Positions 39,958-49,680 of a DNA stretch of 64,000 bases are shown piece by piece. Source of the DNA: Peptoniphilus grossensis ph5 (GTDB lineage Bacteria; Bacillota; Clostridia; Tissierellales; Peptoniphilaceae); the NCBI RefSeq assembly GCF_000311825.1, contig NZ_HE978568.1, positions 130,657 through 194,656 of the forward strand, written 5' to 3'. The position numbers and the translations under genes are program-made. Position 1 is the stretch's first letter. The number at the start of each line of letters is the position of its first letter. Below the pieces are notes generated by a model. The model was not told the origin of the DNA. It worked only from the letters and a program-made list of their open reading frames with translations, and did not search any database.

Positions 39958-41884
39958 GTTTTTCCCCGCTTTCTCTTGTAGTTTTTTTGTATAAGTAATC
40001 TAATTCTTTAATTTGTGCTTGATACCCAAATAAAAATCCTGAGTTTAAAGGTTTATTTGTTTCTACCCCATTAAATTTGTAATTTTCCCCTATAAGTTCA
40101 ATTACATCTCCAGCTTCTCTTTTTAAAATATTTCTTATTTCTCTAGTTTTTTCATTTGCATGCAACTTAAAATCATAGGGCTTGATTAAATCGCTAAGTC
40201 TCATGCTCATAGTTGCAGGTTTATTTAAATAACTTGACCAAAGTTTTTCAGCATTTGTTATTCTTTCGTCATCTTTATTGTAAGTAAAAGCTTCAGTTTT
40301 TTCATATATAGCTAGAAGTCTCCCAAATAAATAAGACCTATCTATTTCTTTTTTATCTAACATATTGCTTTTTATTCCCTCCTTTTCCCTCAGAACTGAC
40401 AAGGCACATAACTTTACTTGTAGCCAAAACTTGTCGTAGTTTAATCGGTTTCTAATATTTATTTCTAAAGCTTGAATAATATTTTTAGGCATATCTCTGC
40501 CTTCAATAATCGAAGCTAAAATATTTTTGTATTGATCTGTTACGAATTTCTTTTTTGCTACCTCAAGTCCCTTTTCTCTTTCTACTCCATAAGCTGTTTG
40601 TATAAGCATTAATGGGCTTGGCGTATAATTAGTCTTGCCCTTTTCTTTGGTAAATCTGTACCAATGATATTTGTTTTGCCAAGAAACTAAATTTTCCTTT
40701 AGCCTTGAACTATCCATCTCTCTAAAATATTTTACAGCTACTCTTCCATTGCTGACTTTGTCAATTATAGCCATATAATATTTAGATTCATTAGAAAATA
40801 GAACTTTACCGCTAGTGAAAGACTTGACTATACTTTCTGAAGTTTCATCAGAAATTTTTCTGCCTTCATTTCTATTTCCTTGAGGCAAGTCTTCTCCTGC
40901 TATATCAAAAAGTGGTCCCAAATCAATAATTTCAATTTTCTTTGTTGGGTCTAAATCAGTTTTATTCTGAATATCATCGGAAAACCAACTTAGAGCATAG
41001 GTAAACTCTCCAAGCCACCTAGCTGTATTATCCCCATCAAGTAAAGACTTTGCCATTTGAATTATTTTTTGGCTAGATTCCTTTCCAATTTTTATAGTTT
41101 CATCTGGCTTATCAAATCTGCCTAAAAAATTTTCATTATTTGCAGTAATTTGAGAAATAAGTCTTGCAGAACCTATTAAAGGTTTGTGTTTAAGACATAG
41201 AAAATCTTTTTCTCCACTGATGTTGCAAATAATTTCTTCCGTGTCTTTGTCTCTCGCAAAAATGTCCTTGGTGTACTTAATAAATTTTTCTTGCAAATCC
41301 TTATTTTCAGAAAGGCTTAAATCTTTTTTCCCATCATAATTTTCAACTGCAAATGTTAAAAACACCTTTGAAAAATCTATTGTAACTTTCTTTGCCTTCT
41401 TGTCAGACTTATCCACAAATTCAACATTTTTATCTTTTAGAATTTTATATTCTTTAAATAATTTAGAAAGTATATCTTCGAAAACCTTTTCTTTAATAAT
41501 GTAGTCGTGGATTATTCTTACAAATTCATCTTCATCATAATTTAACCATGCTTCCTGCTGACTAATGTAAGCTTCAGATTTGTTTGTGTTTTCTTGCATT
41601 ACATAATCGAAGTTGTCAAAGAGAGGATGGGGTGCAATTCCACTAGATCTTGCAACAGAATCTTCTGTTACAGGGAAAATTACAATATCGCCATCTTCTA
41701 AAAATTTTGCATCAACTAATTCACTTTTTTTGTTAATCGTAATCTCAACAATGTTTTTGCCATTGGACTTCATAGAATTGTGATAAATCGGAAGAATTAA
41801 ACTGGATTTATCATCTAGGTTCCCAACTAAATTATTCTCAAGTCCATAGTTATAAGAATTTAATAAGGCTGTTAAAAAACTCAA
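39950..41884 (-). CDS. cas8c: Cas8c (Csd1) large subunit
   Basis: 644 residues. Csd1 features: IFPVTEDSVARSSGIAPHPL, DNTARWLGEFTYALSWFSDD, and a C-terminal helical bundle. Recognises the PAM. Internal translation in many I-C systems also yields Cas11 from its 3' part (40 kb region here), which I could not confirm. Overlaps cas7. Confidence 0.95.
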   Translation of the reverse strand: MSFLTALLNSYNYGLENNLVGNLDDKSSLILPIYHNSMKSNGKNIVEITINKKSELVDAKFLEDGDIVIFPVTEDSVARSSGIAPHPLFDNFDYVMQENTNKSEAYISQQEAWLNYDEDEFVRIIHDYIIKEKVFEDILSKLFKEYKILKDKNVEFVDKSDKKAKKVTIDFSKVFLTFAVENYDGKKDLSLSENKDLQEKFIKYTKDIFARDKDTEEIICNISGEKDFLCLKHKPLIGSARLISQITANNENFLGRFDKPDETIKIGKESSQKIIQMAKSLLDGDNTARWLGEFTYALSWFSDDIQNKTDLDPTKKIEIIDLGPLFDIAGEDLPQGNRNEGRKISDETSESIVKSFTSGKVLFSNESKYYMAIIDKVSNGRVAVKYFREMDSSRLKENLVSWQNKYHWYRFTKEKGKTNYTPSPLMLIQTAYGVEREKGLEVAKKKFVTDQYKNILASIIEGRDMPKNIIQALEINIRNRLNYDKFWLQVKLCALSVLREKEGIKSNMLDKKEIDRSYLFGRLLAIYEKTEAFTYNKDDERITNAEKLWSSYLNKPATMSMRLSDLIKPYDFKLHANEKTREIRNILKREAGDVIELIGENYKFNGVETNKPLNSGFLFGYQAQIKELDYLYKKTTRESGEKHD

Positions 41885-41898
41885 TATATCACTTCCAT

Positions 41899-42603
41899 TT
41901 AATAATCTTCTAATTCTTGGTCCACTGTTCTCGTAACTTTAGCCTCTTTGAAAGAATAATTTGAAACCTCATTTATTATTGGGCACTCTTCAGGTTTTTT
42001 AAAAACTATTCTGCCTTTTTTCATATTAATTGGTCCATAAGCTGACTTTAAAGTTTCTCCAGATTTTTCCGGATAAATAAAGCCAACAAACATTAGCCCA
42101 AGTCCTAAATCACTTTCATCATAGTAGCCCTTGTCACTTTCATATTCTTCTTCAGATAAATATTCAATGTAGCCTTGGCACTCAGATACACCTAAAAAGA
42201 TTGGTCTTCTTCCACCTCTTTTTAGAGATCTCTCTGTAATTGCTTCGTGTTTGTTAAAATTTCTATCGCTTTTTAAATCTTCTCTATCTTCATTCCACTC
42301 AAAGTGAAACTTAACATAGTAGCAGGGACTAATTAAATAGGTATATGCCGATAAATCGGACTTATAATCCTTTAATAAGAGTCTCATACCCTGTGTGTAG
42401 GATTCGATTTTATTCATGACTCTAACTTCGTCAATTACATTTGTAATTGTGGGCTTAAAATAATTTGCATCGATTATACCCTTTAAGGCTTCTCTAGTAG
42501 GCGCGGAATAAGAGATCTTTTCTCCCCCGCTCTTACTTTCAGGCGCTGTAAACAATGCTTTAGATCCATAAATTTTTGCGTAAAAATATTTTGATTGATT
42601 CAA
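41899..42603 (-). CDS. cas5: Cas5c (Cas5d) pre-crRNA endonuclease
   Basis: 234 residues from TTG 42601-42603, chosen because AGGAGG is 8 nt upstream; the GTG at 42610-42612 overlaps that site. Type I-C Cas5 replaces Cas6 and cuts the repeat to leave an 11-nt handle. RAMP fold with YYVKFHFEWNEDRED and RRPIFLGVSECQGYIEYL. Any crRNA-like RNA in the window would be processed by this enzyme. Confidence 0.93.
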   Translation of the reverse strand: MNQSKYFYAKIYGSKALFTAPESKSGGEKISYSAPTREALKGIIDANYFKPTITNVIDEVRVMNKIESYTQGMRLLLKDYKSDLSAYTYLISPCYYVKFHFEWNEDREDLKSDRNFNKHEAITERSLKRGGRRPIFLGVSECQGYIEYLSEEEYESDKGYYDESDLGLGLMFVGFIYPEKSGETLKSAYGPINMKKGRIVFKKPEECPIINEVSNYSFKEAKVTRTVDQELEDY

Positions 42604-42675
42604 TATTTTCACCTCCTCTTATTTAAATTTTATTTGAAAAATATTTTATGAAAACGAAATCATCTCTTTGTATTT

Positions 42676-42704
42676 ATGTTAATATTTAACTAAAAATTTG
42701 TCAA
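42676..42704 (-). promoter_or_regulatory. Promoter of the cas5-cas2 operon
   Basis: Minus strand TTGACA (42699-42704), 17 bp, TAACAT (42676-42681). It reads into cas5 through a 70-nt AT-rich leader (42613-42670). The leader contains TTC-ATAAAATAT (42641-42652), which matches the guide start of the phage crRNA-like RNA at 8 of 9 bases. Confidence 0.65.
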
Positions 42705-42751
42705 TGGTTAAATATTATTTTATTAGTTTTATTTTTCTGTTATAATTAATA

Positions 42752-42830
42752 TGTCAGCTGATGGCTGTGGATTGAAAAATGTTTATATTCAACAAAGACC
42801 CAATTATTACTAAAGGGTCTTTTTCTTTTC
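42752..42830 (+). ncRNA. Degenerate solitary CRISPR repeat in the cas gap (CreR-like RNA)
   Basis: Extended -10 TGTTATAAT (42738-42746), then GTCAGC-TGATG-GCTG hairpin (42753-42767) and TGGATTGAAAAA (42767-42778). GTC and GTGGATTGAAA match the array repeat; the stem sequence is changed but still pairs. A 15-nt guide-like stretch (GTTTATATTCAACAA) follows, then the AAGACCC/GGGTCTT stem and T-run ending about 42826. Orientation is opposite to cas genes. Cas-regulating mini-CRISPRs (CreR) occupy similar gaps in other types and direct Cascade to cas promoters. Function here is inference. Confidence 0.55.
42795..42826 (+). terminator. Terminator of the CreR-like RNA and cas3
   Basis: AAGACCC (42795-42801) and GGGTCTT (42815-42821) with a 13-nt loop, followed by T-rich sequence. 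It overlaps closely the end of cas3 on the other strand. Confidence 0.75.
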
Positions 42831-45397
42831 TACATAAAAAATCCTCCAGGATCTTCAAAGTTTACTCCAAATTTTTCATCGTAATACTCTTGAGGTAAAA
42901 TATAAACTTTTCCATCAAGTATCTTGTCGCAAGAACCTAAATCTTTTTCTCGCACCGATACAGTGTGTCTATTTAATTTTTTTAAAATAATTTTAATTTC
43001 TCTTAAGTCCTTTGGGTTATAATTTTTTAAAAATTCCTGCTCTAATTGCCAAATCCTTTCAATTTCTTCCTTAGTTTCAGCATAATTTACAACAGCTGCT
43101 TTCTGGTTTTCTTCTATTAACTCGAAGTCTTTGTATGCTTCTTTAAATGATTGGAATAAATCTATTGGCATTGCTAATTCTGTTGAAACTAAATATCCTT
43201 TAAGCATTACAAATTCTTTAGTTTTTTTCAAAGCATCACATTTATCTTTGTTTTCAGCCAACAATTCTAAAACTGGAGAAAATTTATCCTTTTCCAAATT
43301 TGCATATAATTTTTCAAAATACTCTTTAGTTAAATCTTTAATATCAAAATCATCTTCATAACTTTCAAAGGCAGATTGACAGGCACTCTTTCTTTTATCA
43401 ACTCCCTTTAAGAGAGAAGTTTTTTCTTCAGTATTGTCTAGTTTAATGAGATAGGTATAAGCCTCTTCTTTTTTCCCTTCTCTATTACATCTGCCCATGG
43501 CTTGAATTATGGAATCCATTCCTGATAGAGACCTTATAACCATATCAAAATCCACATCGACTCCTGCTTCAATAAGCTGAGTTGAAATAAGACAAATTTT
43601 ATCTCCATCTTTTAATCTTTTTTTAATCTCATGAATTTTTTTAAGCCTGTCGTTTGCAGTTAAGTTCGTTGTTAAGTAATATAGATCTCCTTCCTCATAA
43701 TCTTCTTGTAACAAATCGTATAATTTTTTTACAACAGACTTTGTGTTTAAAATTATTAAATTTGATTTGTCAGAATTTTCTAATACAAGGTCTTTAACAT
43801 CCTCTATTCCATACATTTTTCTTATGTCGCCATAAATTTTTAATTTTGCCCTTTCAAAGGCTGAAAAATCATAATTTTTATGCTCAATGATGTCTTTATT
43901 TTTGCCCGATAAATCTCCATAAAAAAGTTTATGGCAAAGAGCATCATAATCATTAGTAGGTTGAGTTGCTGTTGAAAGAACAAAATTTGCTCTCATTACA
44001 ATTTTCATAAAATTTAAAACCAAATTTGTCAAATACAAAAATTCTGTTGGAATAGATTGCCACTCGTCCAAAATTATTACAGAATTGATAAAAGATTTAA
44101 ACCTTGTGAGATTTGCTGATTTCCCCTTAAATAGGGAATTGTAAAACTGCACCATTGTAGTTAGAACCACTGGTGATGTCCAGTCGTCTAATAAAAATCT
44201 TTTTCTTGTTATTTCAATTGAATCCTCTTTGTCATCAATTGAAGCTTCTTCTTCATCATCTACTACATTTGAATGATGCTCCAATACATATTTGTCATTA
44301 TTTAAAACTTTTTTCATCTCAGATGCATTTTGTTCCAAAACAGAAAGAAAGGAAGTTACATAAAAAAATCTTTCCTTATTTTGATAATTCATTTGATTTA
44401 TTCCATATCTTAAAGATAAAAGAGTCTTTCCTGCACCCGTTGGCAAATCCAACTTATATATTCCATTTCTATCTTCTTTAGATCTCTTTAATATGTCCTC
44501 TGAAATTTTATTCCTCAAAATGTTTAATTCTCCAAGGGCTTCTCCAAAGGAACTGTATTTTTCATCCACATTTTTTTCAAAATTTTTTATAACTTTTTTT
44601 AAATTATTTTCATCTTCATCAATAATTATTTCACCAAAAGCATTTATTGTATCTTTAATATCTGCTGACTTTAGTATAGAAACTAAAAGTCTTATAAGCA
44701 TTGCCTTGTAAAAATAAACTGCTTCTTCTCTTTTTTCTTGGCTGTAATCGGAAGCTGTCCTTTTCAATTTTTCTAAAACTTTTGCATACTCTAAAAAGCC
44801 CTTGCAAAATATTCTATTTATATTAATTTTTTTAGCTTCAAAAAACTTTTGAGTCTCAATATAAAATTCATCAATGTCAAAACTTTCACTGTCACTAGTT
44901 CCAAACTTATATTCCAATTTTTTGATTTTTTTCATTCTTTCAAGGCTAGTAAAAACATAAGCCATGTCTTCATTTTTTCGAACCATGTCATATTGACCGT
45001 GGTGAGACATTATTGTGTAAACCAAAATATTTGTATAATCACTAAGTTCAGAAATAAGGCTTTTATCAGCCATTAAAATCTCTTTTAATTCTAATATGTA
45101 ATCACTAGAGACATTTTTAAATTCACTTTGAATATCTTTATAAATTTTTAAAACAAATAGTCCACCAAGGCTTGAATGGTCTACCCTTTTGTTTGAATTT
45201 TTTCTAATCTTTTCTTGAAAGTCTATACTTGCTTTACCAATATCGTGAAGTAGACCAAGTAAAAAAGAAATATTTTCCATTTCAACTTTTTCACCAATTT
45301 TTTTGCTCTCGCAAGCTGTGTTAAAAAGATGAGAGTATAAAGTCTGCGCCTTTCTTAAATTTCCCTGATCTATATGGGCATATAATTTATCTAACAT
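42830..45397 (-). CDS. cas3: Cas3 nuclease-helicase
   Basis: 855 residues. N-terminal HD nuclease (GLLHDIGKASIDFQEKI, VDHSSLGG), helicase Walker A LPTGAGKTLLSLRYG, motif II VIILDEWQSIPTEFL, motif III LSTATQPT, motif VI DSIIQAMGRCNREGK. Degrades DNA after Cascade binding. No truncation or frameshift seen, so the interference machinery appears intact. RBS AAGAGGTGCGAA. Confidence 0.97.
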   Translation of the reverse strand: MLDKLYAHIDQGNLRKAQTLYSHLFNTACESKKIGEKVEMENISFLLGLLHDIGKASIDFQEKIRKNSNKRVDHSSLGGLFVLKIYKDIQSEFKNVSSDYILELKEILMADKSLISELSDYTNILVYTIMSHHGQYDMVRKNEDMAYVFTSLERMKKIKKLEYKFGTSDSESFDIDEFYIETQKFFEAKKININRIFCKGFLEYAKVLEKLKRTASDYSQEKREEAVYFYKAMLIRLLVSILKSADIKDTINAFGEIIIDEDENNLKKVIKNFEKNVDEKYSSFGEALGELNILRNKISEDILKRSKEDRNGIYKLDLPTGAGKTLLSLRYGINQMNYQNKERFFYVTSFLSVLEQNASEMKKVLNNDKYVLEHHSNVVDDEEEASIDDKEDSIEITRKRFLLDDWTSPVVLTTMVQFYNSLFKGKSANLTRFKSFINSVIILDEWQSIPTEFLYLTNLVLNFMKIVMRANFVLSTATQPTNDYDALCHKLFYGDLSGKNKDIIEHKNYDFSAFERAKLKIYGDIRKMYGIEDVKDLVLENSDKSNLIILNTKSVVKKLYDLLQEDYEEGDLYYLTTNLTANDRLKKIHEIKKRLKDGDKICLISTQLIEAGVDVDFDMVIRSLSGMDSIIQAMGRCNREGKKEEAYTYLIKLDNTEEKTSLLKGVDKRKSACQSAFESYEDDFDIKDLTKEYFEKLYANLEKDKFSPVLELLAENKDKCDALKKTKEFVMLKGYLVSTELAMPIDLFQSFKEAYKDFELIEENQKAAVVNYAETKEEIERIWQLEQEFLKNYNPKDLREIKIILKKLNRHTVSVREKDLGSCDKILDGKVYILPQEYYDEKFGVNFEDPGGFFM

Positions 45398-45478
45398 TTC
45401 GCACCTCTTATTTTATGCACAAAAGAGTTTGCAACTTATTTATATAAATTACAAACTCTTCCCCAATTTATTTTATTA

Positions 45479-46417
45479 TTAATAACCCTTGTCGAAGTCT
45501 ACTATATTTTTGAAGTCGCCGTCGTTTTTTAGGGCCTTTAGGTTTTGGTAGGCTGTTTCAAACTGTCTTCTGCCCAAGTCTTCACAGGAGAAGGAAATGT
45601 GTGGATAGATGTAGACATTATCCATGTCCCAAAGTGGTGATGACTCATCTAGTGGTTCTTCTTCAAAGACATCTAGGGCTGCCCCTCTTACTTTTCCTTC
45701 TTCAAGTGCTTCTACAAGTGCCTCTTCGTCAATTGTTGCTCCCCTTGATATGTTTACTATTACTACTCCATCTTTTAGGATTTTAAATCTTTCTCTATTT
45801 AATATGTGATGAGTTTTTTCTGTTCCTGGCAAGCACATTATGATGTAGTCCATTTGTGGAAGTATGTGGTCAAGCTCATCTATTGAATAGACATTGTCGA
45901 AGGGCTCAACTTTTCTGCCGCTGGTGTTAAAGCCATTTAGTTCAATATCAAAGCCCTTTAGCCTTTTTGCTCCTGCTATGGCAATTGTGCCTGTGCCCAA
46001 AAATATTGCCTTCTTGCCATATAGGTTGTGGGAGAAACTTCTCTTCTTCCAAAGTTTTTCCTTTTGGTTTTCTATATTTTTTCTGTCTTCCTTATCTATT
46101 TGAAGTAGTCCATAGACAATCCATTCGGCTATGGGGTCGTCGTAGGCGCCGTTGTTGTTGGATAATATTATTTCCTTTTCTTTAATGTAATTTAAGTCCA
46201 AAAAGTCAATGCCCACTGATGTCAAAAAGATGTACTTTAAATTTTTGTGGTCCTTGTAATTTAAATTTTCTAAATTTATTGCGCCAATTAATATGTCTTC
46301 GCCATAATCTTCCTCTGCATTGGGATTTTTTTCGTCATAACCAATTACCTCATAACCTAATTTTCTTATTGTGTCGCCATATTTTCTTGCCATACCTTGG
46401 CCTAATAGTACTTTCAT
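45479..46417 (-). CDS. D-2-hydroxyacid dehydrogenase family protein
   Basis: 312 residues. NAD fold GTGTIAIAGAKRLKGF, catalytic Arg in NISRGATIDEEALVEAL, Glu in ALDVFEEEPL and His in IYPHISFS. Substrate unknown; related to phosphoglycerate and hydroxyacid dehydrogenases. One nt from the next gene. Confidence 0.88.
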   Translation of the reverse strand: MKVLLGQGMARKYGDTIRKLGYEVIGYDEKNPNAEEDYGEDILIGAINLENLNYKDHKNLKYIFLTSVGIDFLDLNYIKEKEIILSNNNGAYDDPIAEWIVYGLLQIDKEDRKNIENQKEKLWKKRSFSHNLYGKKAIFLGTGTIAIAGAKRLKGFDIELNGFNTSGRKVEPFDNVYSIDELDHILPQMDYIIMCLPGTEKTHHILNRERFKILKDGVVIVNISRGATIDEEALVEALEEGKVRGAALDVFEEEPLDESSPLWDMDNVYIYPHISFSCEDLGRRQFETAYQNLKALKNDGDFKNIVDFDKGY

Positions 46418-47320
46418 TTATTCCTCCACAAATTTTTTTATATTTTTTATTACTAAATTCTTTTTGTCAGTCATTACAGAGTGTCCACAATTGTCTAGCT
46501 TTTCAAATTTTGCGCCAATTTCATCTGATAAAAATTTTCCATCCATATAAGATATTATTTTGTCATCATAGCCATGAAGGACTAGGCTTTTCATGGCAAG
46601 CCTTCCTCCATGATATTTATAATCTCTCAAGATGCCTGCAACTTCATCTAAATTTCTCTGCCTAATTGCCGACTCTACATTTCTCTCAAACTCTTCCTTT
46701 TCTGGCAATTTTACATTGTAGATAAAGGTCTTAAATAAAACTCTTATGTTGTCTTTTTTTAATTCTGTTCCCGTCATGCCCATGCTGGCAAAGCTGTCTT
46801 CGATTAAGTTTAAGTTAAAGGTCATGAGACCCTTTATGATTTCTAGGTTTTTTTGAGGGTTTATGAAGTCAAAATTATTTAAATATTCATGAAAATTATT
46901 TGTCAAAATATCTGCGCCATTGGTCCTAAAGGGTGCGTAGCCAAAGGGTGCAAGAAAAATTTGATTTTTGATTCTGTCTTTTATGTCTTTGTCCTTTGCA
47001 AGTTCAAGGGCGACGCCACCGCCAAGAGACCATGAGACTAGGGTAAAGTTTTTTATGTCAAGCTTTAAAATAAATTCTTTGATGTCTGAAACAAAATCAT
47101 CAATTGAAGTAATTTTATTATTATAAGAAGACTTGCCATATCCCCTCATGTCGGGAGCAAATATGTGATAGTCCTCTAATTTTTTTATGATTTCAATAAA
47201 ACAAGAAGATGAGTACATATTTCCATGAATCATTAAAATATTTTTGTCAGATTTGCTTTCATTGTCCAGATAAAAAATTTCCTCGTCATTGAGCTCTATG
47301 TGTTTTTCTTTTAAGTTCAT
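46418..47320 (-). CDS. Alpha/beta hydrolase
   Basis: 300 residues from ATG 47318-47320 (GAAGGTGAA). Oxyanion ILMIHGNMYSSSCF, nucleophile elbow VSWSLGGGVAL, acid and His late in the chain (LHGYDDKIISY, CGHSVMTDK). Probably an esterase or lipase-like enzyme; substrate unknown. Cotranscribed with the dehydrogenase. Confidence 0.88.
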   Translation of the reverse strand: MNLKEKHIELNDEEIFYLDNESKSDKNILMIHGNMYSSSCFIEIIKKLEDYHIFAPDMRGYGKSSYNNKITSIDDFVSDIKEFILKLDIKNFTLVSWSLGGGVALELAKDKDIKDRIKNQIFLAPFGYAPFRTNGADILTNNFHEYLNNFDFINPQKNLEIIKGLMTFNLNLIEDSFASMGMTGTELKKDNIRVLFKTFIYNVKLPEKEEFERNVESAIRQRNLDEVAGILRDYKYHGGRLAMKSLVLHGYDDKIISYMDGKFLSDEIGAKFEKLDNCGHSVMTDKKNLVIKNIKKFVEE

Positions 47321-47448
47321 TTCACCTTCTCCTTCCATATAATTAAATTATATGCTAAAGGTCTAATTTAGTAAATAGAAGGCATATTGTAAAAATTTTT
47401 CAAGTAGCTTATAATTAAGTAATAAAGTATGGATAGAAAGGAGTCTTT

Positions 47449-49014
47449 ATGAGTTTTTTTAGAACACTGCCAACTAAACTTAGCTTTAATACAAGTGAAA
47501 AAATTCAAATTGCCAATGCAGAACTCACTAGCGGCGATTTTGCCCTAGCCATTGATGTCTTAAATGCACAGGACTCCTTTGTCACAAACATTGAATTTGC
47601 CGTAAAGTTTAAGTCCATTGAAAAGTCCTATCTCTTTAATGGCAGAGAATTTTATTTTTCTCAAGCAGTAAATATTGAGCCCTATAAAAGATATTTTTTG
47701 GAGCCTTTTTTATTAGACGAGAGATTTTATGAGGCAAGGGCCATAGACATTTACATATCAAAGTACACTTGCGACGGAAAGACTATCACTTGTTCAGAAA
47801 AAAAATATGACATGAGTCTGCCAGTCATCCCTGAAAAAAAGCGTGCACAAATAAAGGAAACCCTTGGCGATGGAATTAAAACTTATGGCGAAAACCAAAT
47901 TGATTTTTGGCGCTGTGCCTGTGGTTTTATAAACGAAAAGGACAGCAGCGAATGTGATTTTTGTGGCAGAAATAAAAGTTTTGTCCTAAATAATTTGACT
48001 GAGCCACTTATTAATTCAAAAATTTTAAATGTACTTGAAAACACCAAGTCAACTTCAGACATAAATTTAAAGACCCTTGAGACTCACTTGACTCAGACAA
48101 ACCTTTCAAAGATTGCTCCAAACACTGAGAGCCTCAAAGTTGACAGAACTAATGAAGTGACTACAAAAAAACCAAAGAAATTTTCTGCAAAGATTGTGTT
48201 TTTCTCCATAGTTTTAATTATTATTTTGTCCATAATCTCTCTATTTATAATTAATTTTGCAGTTATAACGAGAAACGAAAATAAAATTGACGATGCAAGG
48301 GGACTTGCCCTAAGTGGTGAGTACAAAGAGGCACTGGACTTATACAAGGAAGCTACAAAGAAAAAGACCAGTCCAGAAATTTCAAATGAAATGGAAAAAC
48401 TAAAGAAGTTAGTTCAATCTGATGACTTCTACCAAAAGGGCATCAAACTTTACCAGGAAGAAAATTATATTGATTCAGCCTACAATTTTAAAAAGGTAAT
48501 TCAAGAAGATGAGAAAAATTATAAGGCAGCTCAAGATAAACTTCTCTCCATAGACAATATAATTTTAAATAAAGTAAAGGATGCTTACAAGGAAAATAAA
48601 GTAAATGAAGCAATGCTTCTTTTAAATTCCTACCTTGGCGTCGTGCCTGAATCTGCCAAGGCAACAAGCCTAAAAAAAGAAATTGAAAGCAAAAACGCCA
48701 TTGATATAAACAAAGATAAAGATCAAACAGAAAGTTTTGAAAAAGAAAATGACTACACCGATGCAGCTCAAACTGCAAAAAAATCTTCTGAACTTCTTCA
48801 CACTTACAGAAATGTTGCCACAGAAAAGGCAAACCTAAGAAAGGAAGCAAGTGTAGATTCTGAAATTATAAAAATTTTGGAAAAGGGAACTGAACTCTAT
48901 GTCTTAGAGACAAAAATCGAACAGGGCAAGAGAATTTGGTGCCATGTAGAAGTTAAGTCCAGCATCTCCGGTGAAAATTTGAGGGGCTGGATATCAGATA
49001 AGACTTTAAATTAA
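47449..49014 (+). CDS. Membrane protein with zinc ribbon, TPR and SH3b domains
   Basis: 521 residues. N-terminal ~140 beta domain, zinc ribbon CACGFINEKDSSECDFCG (~158-175), transmembrane helix VFFSIVLIIILSIISLFIIN (~247-268), TPR-like helices (~275-400), C-terminal SH3b (ANLRKEASVDSEIIKILEKG). The outer part probably contacts the wall. It precedes the ECF operon but has its own terminator. Confidence 0.75.
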   Translation: MSFFRTLPTKLSFNTSEKIQIANAELTSGDFALAIDVLNAQDSFVTNIEFAVKFKSIEKSYLFNGREFYFSQAVNIEPYKRYFLEPFLLDERFYEARAIDIYISKYTCDGKTITCSEKKYDMSLPVIPEKKRAQIKETLGDGIKTYGENQIDFWRCACGFINEKDSSECDFCGRNKSFVLNNLTEPLINSKILNVLENTKSTSDINLKTLETHLTQTNLSKIAPNTESLKVDRTNEVTTKKPKKFSAKIVFFSIVLIIILSIISLFIINFAVITRNENKIDDARGLALSGEYKEALDLYKEATKKKTSPEISNEMEKLKKLVQSDDFYQKGIKLYQEENYIDSAYNFKKVIQEDEKNYKAAQDKLLSIDNIILNKVKDAYKENKVNEAMLLLNSYLGVVPESAKATSLKKEIESKNAIDINKDKDQTESFEKENDYTDAAQTAKKSSELLHTYRNVATEKANLRKEASVDSEIIKILEKGTELYVLETKIEQGKRIWCHVEVKSSISGENLRGWISDKTLN

Positions 49015-49017
49015 TTT

Positions 49018-49042
49018 CTCCACTTAGGTGGAGATTTTTTTT
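49018..49042 (+). terminator. Rho-independent terminator
   Basis: CTCCAC-TTAG-GTGGAG (49018-49033) followed by eight T. Confidence 0.88.
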
Positions 49043-49050
49043 GAAAAAAA

Positions 49051-49080
49051 TGAACCTTTTTCCATCCTAAATGGTCTTAT
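49051..49080 (+). promoter_or_regulatory. Putative ECF-type autoregulated promoter
   Basis: TGAACC (49051-49056) and GGTCTTAT (49073-49080) with about 16 bp between, the GAAC...GTC form seen for ECF sigma factors, directly before the sigma gene. Confidence 0.4.
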
Positions 49081-49107
49081 AAGTAGATGCATCTAAAGGA
49101 GGTTAAA

Positions 49108-49680
49108 ATGAATCCCCAAAAATTTAACATAGAAAATTTTAAAAAATTAAAAAAGGGCGACAAAGATTCCTTTGATCTCCTCTATGAAGAATACTACTTA
49201 AGCTTGTACCGAACTGCCCTTCTAATATTGGGAAATAAGGAGGAGGCAGAAGATGTCCTCCAAGACACCTTCCTTTCTATTTACAAAAACATAAATAACT
49301 TGAAGGAATTTAACAAGTTAAGACCTTGGATTTTTTCAATTTTAAAAAATTCTTGCTACACCAGATATAAAAATAGAAAGAGAGAATTTCCCGACGAATT
49401 TATTTTGGAAAAGGCTGACTCAAATTTTATTTCAAGTAGAGAAGATGAATTTGTATTAAATAATGAAGTTGAATCAGCCCTCTTAAAATTAAATCACAAG
49501 GAAAGAGAAGTCCTGGTCCTCTTTTATTACGACGACTTCTCCATAGAAGAAATTGCAAAAATCTTGAAGACCTTTCAGGGTACAGTTAAGTCTAGACTTT
49601 TTAGAGCTCGAAAAAATTTAAAGAAAGAAATAATGAAAGTCGACCAAGACTTTGGCGAGAAGGAGAGTATTTATGAATAA
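49108..49680 (+). CDS. ECF-type RNA polymerase sigma factor
   Basis: 190 residues from ATG 49108 (AAAGGAGGTTAAA). Sigma-2 (LYEEYYLSLYRTALLILGNK, EDVLQDTFLSIYKNI) and sigma-4 (YYDDFSIEEIAKILKTFQGT). Overlaps the anti-sigma start, so made in a fixed ratio with it. Signal unknown. Confidence 0.93.
   Translation: MNPQKFNIENFKKLKKGDKDSFDLLYEEYYLSLYRTALLILGNKEEAEDVLQDTFLSIYKNINNLKEFNKLRPWIFSILKNSCYTRYKNRKREFPDEFILEKADSNFISSREDEFVLNNEVESALLKLNHKEREVLVLFYYDDFSIEEIAKILKTFQGTVKSRLFRARKNLKKEIMKVDQDFGEKESIYE

Noticed and set aside
42779-42795. Guide of the host CreR-like RNA against cas promoters
   Set aside because: I compared it by eye with TTC sites near the cas5 and cas3 starts. The best cases (after TTC at the cas5 leader, and in its own promoter) need a shifted handle and match only about 6 to 8 bases, so I do not claim a target.
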